Source of the DNA: Marinilabiliales bacterium | Lineage (GTDB): Bacteria; Bacteroidota; Bacteroidia; Bacteroidales; SZUA-534 | Reading direction: 5' to 3' | Length of the DNA: 64,000 bases | NCBI GenBank assembly: GCA_003512955.1 | Contig: DOTG01000026.1 | Span: 62,001 to 126,000, forward strand | Shown here: positions 62,101-64,000 of the stretch, one piece after another | Numbering within the stretch: position 1 is the first letter of the stretch | Layout: each line of letters starts with the position of its first letter | The notes under the pieces: generated by a model | What the model was told of the DNA's origin: nothing | The model's input: only the letters and a program-made list of their open reading frames with translations | Database searches by the model: none | Position numbers and translations under genes: made by a program

Positions 62101-62813
62101 AAACGATCTGTAATTGTAAAAGCTTCCCCTCCCAGGGCTTTCTCATAACGCCCTTTCCAAATGTTATTTAAAGGTTCGGGTAAAAAGTCAAGGATTGATG
62201 CACCCACAATTAATTCCACACCGAAAGCGGATTTAAACTGATTCTTAAAGTTGGTGTTAATTGACTTGATACAATAGTTTTGATCTACCGACCAAATCAT
62301 ATCAAGGGTGTTTTCAAAAAGGGAATTCAAGTAGGCTTCATTTTCCAATAAGGCGTTTTCAATTCTTATTTTTGAGGATATGTCTCTTGAAACACCAATG
62401 GATCCAATATATTTACCATGTTCGTCGAGTACCGGTTTCGAAATGGTTTCCAACCAAACAGAGTTTCCATTTTTATGTTTAAAGTTTAGGTTCCAATGTT
62501 TTTCAACCTCATTGGCCATTCCATTTTTCCTGGCCTCCACCCATTTCTTGATTTCCAAGGCGGTTGATTCAAAACAGAAATCCAATACGGGTGTTGCTTT
62601 GAACTCCTCTTCGGAGTAACCCAAAATTTGATAAATGGATGGGCTTACATAAGTTATCCTTGCGTTTAAATCTAAAAACCATAAAATATCCTGAATATGG
62701 TTGAGGAGCAAATCGAATTTCTTTTTGTTTTCTTCAAACTCTTTGAACTTCAATTGCACATCGAACAGTTCTTTCGATAATTTCTGAATGTTTTGATCGA
62801 AATTCTCCATCAA
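59196..62813 (-). CDS. Soluble multi-PAS/GAF sensor histidine kinase
   Basis: 1205 residues with no membrane segment, so a cytoplasmic sensor. Six PAS domains are readable at about 30-150, 155-275, 280-400, 405-535, 720-840 and 845-965; most end in a D-I-T/S motif (SRDISSK, SRDITEQ, SHDISEQ, ITDITPQ, GNDITDR, KEDITER). A GAF-like domain sits between the fourth and fifth (about 545-715). HisKA follows with FFSIIAHDLRSPFSGVVGL (His near 985), then HATPase with RNLISNALKYTHPDG, VKDSGIGMSKEKM and KGTGLGLILCKEFV. PAS 2 and 3 resemble each other closely. No response regulator nearby. Confidence 0.92.
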   Translation of the reverse strand: MMENFDQNIQKLSKELFDVQLKFKEFEENKKKFDLLLNHIQDILWFLDLNARITYVSPSIYQILGYSEEEFKATPVLDFCFESTALEIKKWVEARKNGMANEVEKHWNLNFKHKNGNSVWLETISKPVLDEHGKYIGSIGVSRDISSKIRIENALLENEAYLNSLFENTLDMIWSVDQNYCIKSINTNFKNQFKSAFGVELIVGASILDFLPEPLNNIWKGRYEKALGGEAFTITDRFDIEGVAQYVEVRFNPIWVKGEVISVSVFSRDITEQELVKKNLIESDANQKAILENTSARIWSVDTAFKIIVANNHFKKDYLLAFQVSLERGTYAMKNLSPEMESDWKSRYSRALLGERFSVIDEFHFDGVPNFTETLLNPIWVGDQIIGVTCLSHDISEQMLAQEALKESELRYKSLISSLPNVIYQCLPDRFWTMKFISQEIFNLSGYRPEELIDNKIIAYLDIIHPDDRNFVEEQGTEQLNLGKSFSLDYRIIHKSGDVKWVHEKGRGAYNDHHEISTIIGSITDITPQKRAEEELFNNERKFRFLTNASVELLSLKTKDKILDYLSQSLQNQLQVNSVVVFAINETSHLGTLKSISCLNQVKLQQVTNVLGDIHESRFSLPSKLANTMHKATLEPLEHGCIQQMIHIVPSEKARILETLILPGFFYVIGIKQDDQVIAAILIYNQKPIKNEDVGFVESFTNLTGIILRQQILLDTIYYSEEKLRSIFDNSNAAISIHDAHGFLMVNKAWERITGYTTEESKTLKSLDLVHPQERDRIKIITENRLNGLEAPTNYIFPLIDKNSNEKWIDISASVIDYEGTKTILAIGNDITDRIKSDLEIIKLSTAIINVPLSIMITDIEATIEYVNPYFCELTGYTTEEIIGTNPSILQSGETPQEVFKNLWSTILKGEVWNGEFINKKKNGEVYHESARITPILDNNGIIINFLAIKEDITERIINLRKVEESERAQIALNTQKDKFFSIIAHDLRSPFSGVVGLTTLLKENHREFEPDLVDYYLNLINQSTQHVLKLLENLLTWARTQTGKMEFKPQPLSLNIFVDENIEVQKLTADNKKITLANLVDTSVFIYGDANMLSAILRNLISNALKYTHPDGKIEISSTLKKFNENPFVIVAVKDSGIGMSKEKMHKIFKLEENYSTPGTEKEKGTGLGLILCKEFVEIHGGKIWCESTEGVGSIFYFSLPLHA

Positions 62814-62974
62814 AAATAACTTATGCCTTCACTTCCTTAGAAACAATACTTGCCTTAGAATCCTTGAAACAATGGAAACTCCACAAGGTTTTACCATTCC
62901 TTAAAAATAAACATAATTATTCCTAATATTCACTTCCCTATCTGTTTTGTACAAATTCAAAAACAGTTTATCTG

Positions 62975-63892
62975 CTAAATAAAAAACAAGGCGACCCCAA
63001 TTACAGTTATTACAGCACCTATTACCTCTTTTAAGGTAACCTTTTCATGATAAAGCAATATGGCCGGAGGTATAATTAACACAGGAATAATGGACATAAT
63101 GGTTGAGGCAATTCCCACAGAAGTATAAAGTACCGATAGCAACGAAAGATACACTCCGATAAAAGGCCCAAAGATGGCTCCAATAGTCATGTAACGCAGG
63201 GCTTTACCATCAGACACTGCTGATTTGACTCTAGGCCAACGCTTAACAAAAGTTATAAGGAACACATACCCAATACTTCCAGCAATCACACGGATATGCG
63301 TGGAGGCAAACACGTCATAATCTTTCATCCCATATTTACTAAGCACTAACCCCAATGCCTGGCCAATAGTGCCCAGAAGAGCGAAAAACAAACCTTTGGC
63401 AGGAAACGAAAGTTGTAGCCTCTTTGATTTTCCTTCCTGCTCCAAATCCATTTTCCTTTTTTCAGTAACCACAACCACAATTCCAAAAAGTGTGACCAAC
63501 ATGGCCAAAAGGCTGGAAACGCCCATGGTTTCGCCTAATGCAAAATAACTGATAACGGCAGCAAACGGGGGGCTCAATGCCATAACCAGCATCGAGATGC
63601 GGGCACTTATAAATTCATACGATTTGAACAAAAAATAATCTCCAAATACAAAACCCACCAACCCGGAAATAGTCAACCAAATCCAAGCGTGGCTGGGGGC
63701 ATCGAACGGAAGGTACATGCCATTTCTTACAAAATATGAAACCAGCATGTATAAAAATAAGGCTATGAAAAGCCGGATAATATTTACTGACAAGGAACCT
63801 ACCCTGCGGGTGGCTTGCTGAAAAGCCAAACCGGTAGCTGTCCAACAAACGGCCGTTCCCAATGCAATTATTTCACCAGTATGAGTACCCAT
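62975..63892 (-). CDS. EamA/DMT-superfamily transporter
   Basis: 305 residues from the ATG at 63892, ten transmembrane helices as two EamA repeats (about 5-140 and 165-300), with short loops and a basic cytoplasmic stretch (KRKMDLEQEGKSKRLQ) between them. Such proteins export or import small metabolites; the substrate cannot be told. The open reading extends to 63991, but the -7 box at 63909-63916 and the soluble, family-unlike extension favour the internal ATG. Confidence 0.9.
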   Translation of the reverse strand: MGTHTGEIIALGTAVCWTATGLAFQQATRRVGSLSVNIIRLFIALFLYMLVSYFVRNGMYLPFDAPSHAWIWLTISGLVGFVFGDYFLFKSYEFISARISMLVMALSPPFAAVISYFALGETMGVSSLLAMLVTLFGIVVVVTEKRKMDLEQEGKSKRLQLSFPAKGLFFALLGTIGQALGLVLSKYGMKDYDVFASTHIRVIAGSIGYVFLITFVKRWPRVKSAVSDGKALRYMTIGAIFGPFIGVYLSLLSVLYTSVGIASTIMSIIPVLIIPPAILLYHEKVTLKEVIGAVITVIGVALFFI

Positions 63893-63908
63893 GGTATAAA
63901 AATTTGCC

Positions 63909-63916
63909 CAAAAGTA
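63909..63916 (-). promoter_or_regulatory. -7 promoter box for the EamA transporter
   Basis: Minus strand reads TACTTTTG, exact match, predicted start near 63902, ten bases before the chosen ATG. Confidence 0.45.
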
Positions 63917-64000
63917 GCCAAACCTTTCAGTATTCGGCCAAAAGTTCACTTTCCGGACCAAAATTAATTTCTCCCAATCCGTATCATACATTGAAAATGC

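Noticed and set aside
63893..63991. N-terminal extension of the EamA transporter
   Set aside because: It overlaps an exact -7 box and its residues do not fit the family start.

Overview
This 64 kb window looks like chromosomal backbone from a member of the Bacteroidota, most likely a Bacteroidales/Marinilabiliales-type organism. The main evidence is: a protein with a type IX secretion (Por) C-terminal sorting domain; a PorE-like TPR/propeller/OmpA protein; family-restricted neighbours (DUF2752 plus a CCC-motif membrane protein, DUF4783 before nadC, purM-prfA-pyrF, purH-mreBCD-mrdA); a one-subunit cytochrome b type succinate dehydrogenase/fumarate reductase; tRNA genes without encoded CCA; and many copies of the Bacteroidota -7 promoter box TAnnTTTG upstream of genes. 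I see no prophage, insertion sequence, CRISPR array or defence island.

Layout. 1-5.6 kb (minus): purH-mreB-mreC-mreD-mrdA, a purine plus cell-elongation operon; mrdA runs off the left edge. 5.7-9.1 kb (minus): a Crp/Fnr regulator, rlmD and gap, two of them ended by clear terminators. 9.2-15.4 kb (minus): a T9SS-exported Asp-box protein, a secreted protein of unknown function, a 41-residue lipoprotein too short for usual gene calling, and an O-antigen-ligase/TPR membrane protein. 15.5-24.5 kb (plus): nitroreductase, an Omp85-type barrel, patatin, a kinase-less HAMP-GAF-PAS transducer, two small membrane proteins, a LuxC-type acyl-CoA reductase, a pRiA4b ORF-3-like protein and miaA. 24.6-27.1 kb: divergent kbl and tdh (threonine to glycine plus acetyl-CoA), each with its own promoter box. 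27.1-30.8 kb (minus): sdhC-sdhA-sdhB. 31.3-38.5 kb (plus): a glycosyltransferase, the PorE-like protein, tpx, and purM-prfA-pyrF. 38.5-43.1 kb: small stress-type genes (CsbD-like, cold-shock protein, a lysine-rich peptide), then an SDR/Dus pair and an O-methyltransferase. 43.2-49.9 kb: tRNA-Gly and tRNA-Leu, a KAS III-SDR fusion enzyme, two rhomboid proteases with mutL, tRNA-Glu and rpsT. 50.3-57.9 kb: radC, a very large NtrY-like histidine kinase with rlmH, and DUF4783-nadC-yihY. 58-64 kb: tRNA-Gln, a polysaccharide deacetylase, tRNA-Ala, a soluble six-PAS histidine kinase and an EamA transporter.

Most of the window is housekeeping. The items most worth a second look are: (1) a repeat of about 118 bp present at 39.1 kb and 51.1 kb, with two competing hairpins and a compensatory base change; (2) the ketoacyl synthase III-short-chain dehydrogenase fusion; (3) MutL with a changed endonuclease motif; (4) the Omp85 barrel next to a separate patatin; (5) the output-less transducer. 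Promoter boxes also argue that several long upstream ORF extensions (kbl, purM, the acyl-CoA reductase, the EamA transporter) are not translated, so I used the internal ATG starts. All functional calls rest on motif recognition by eye; no database search was possible.
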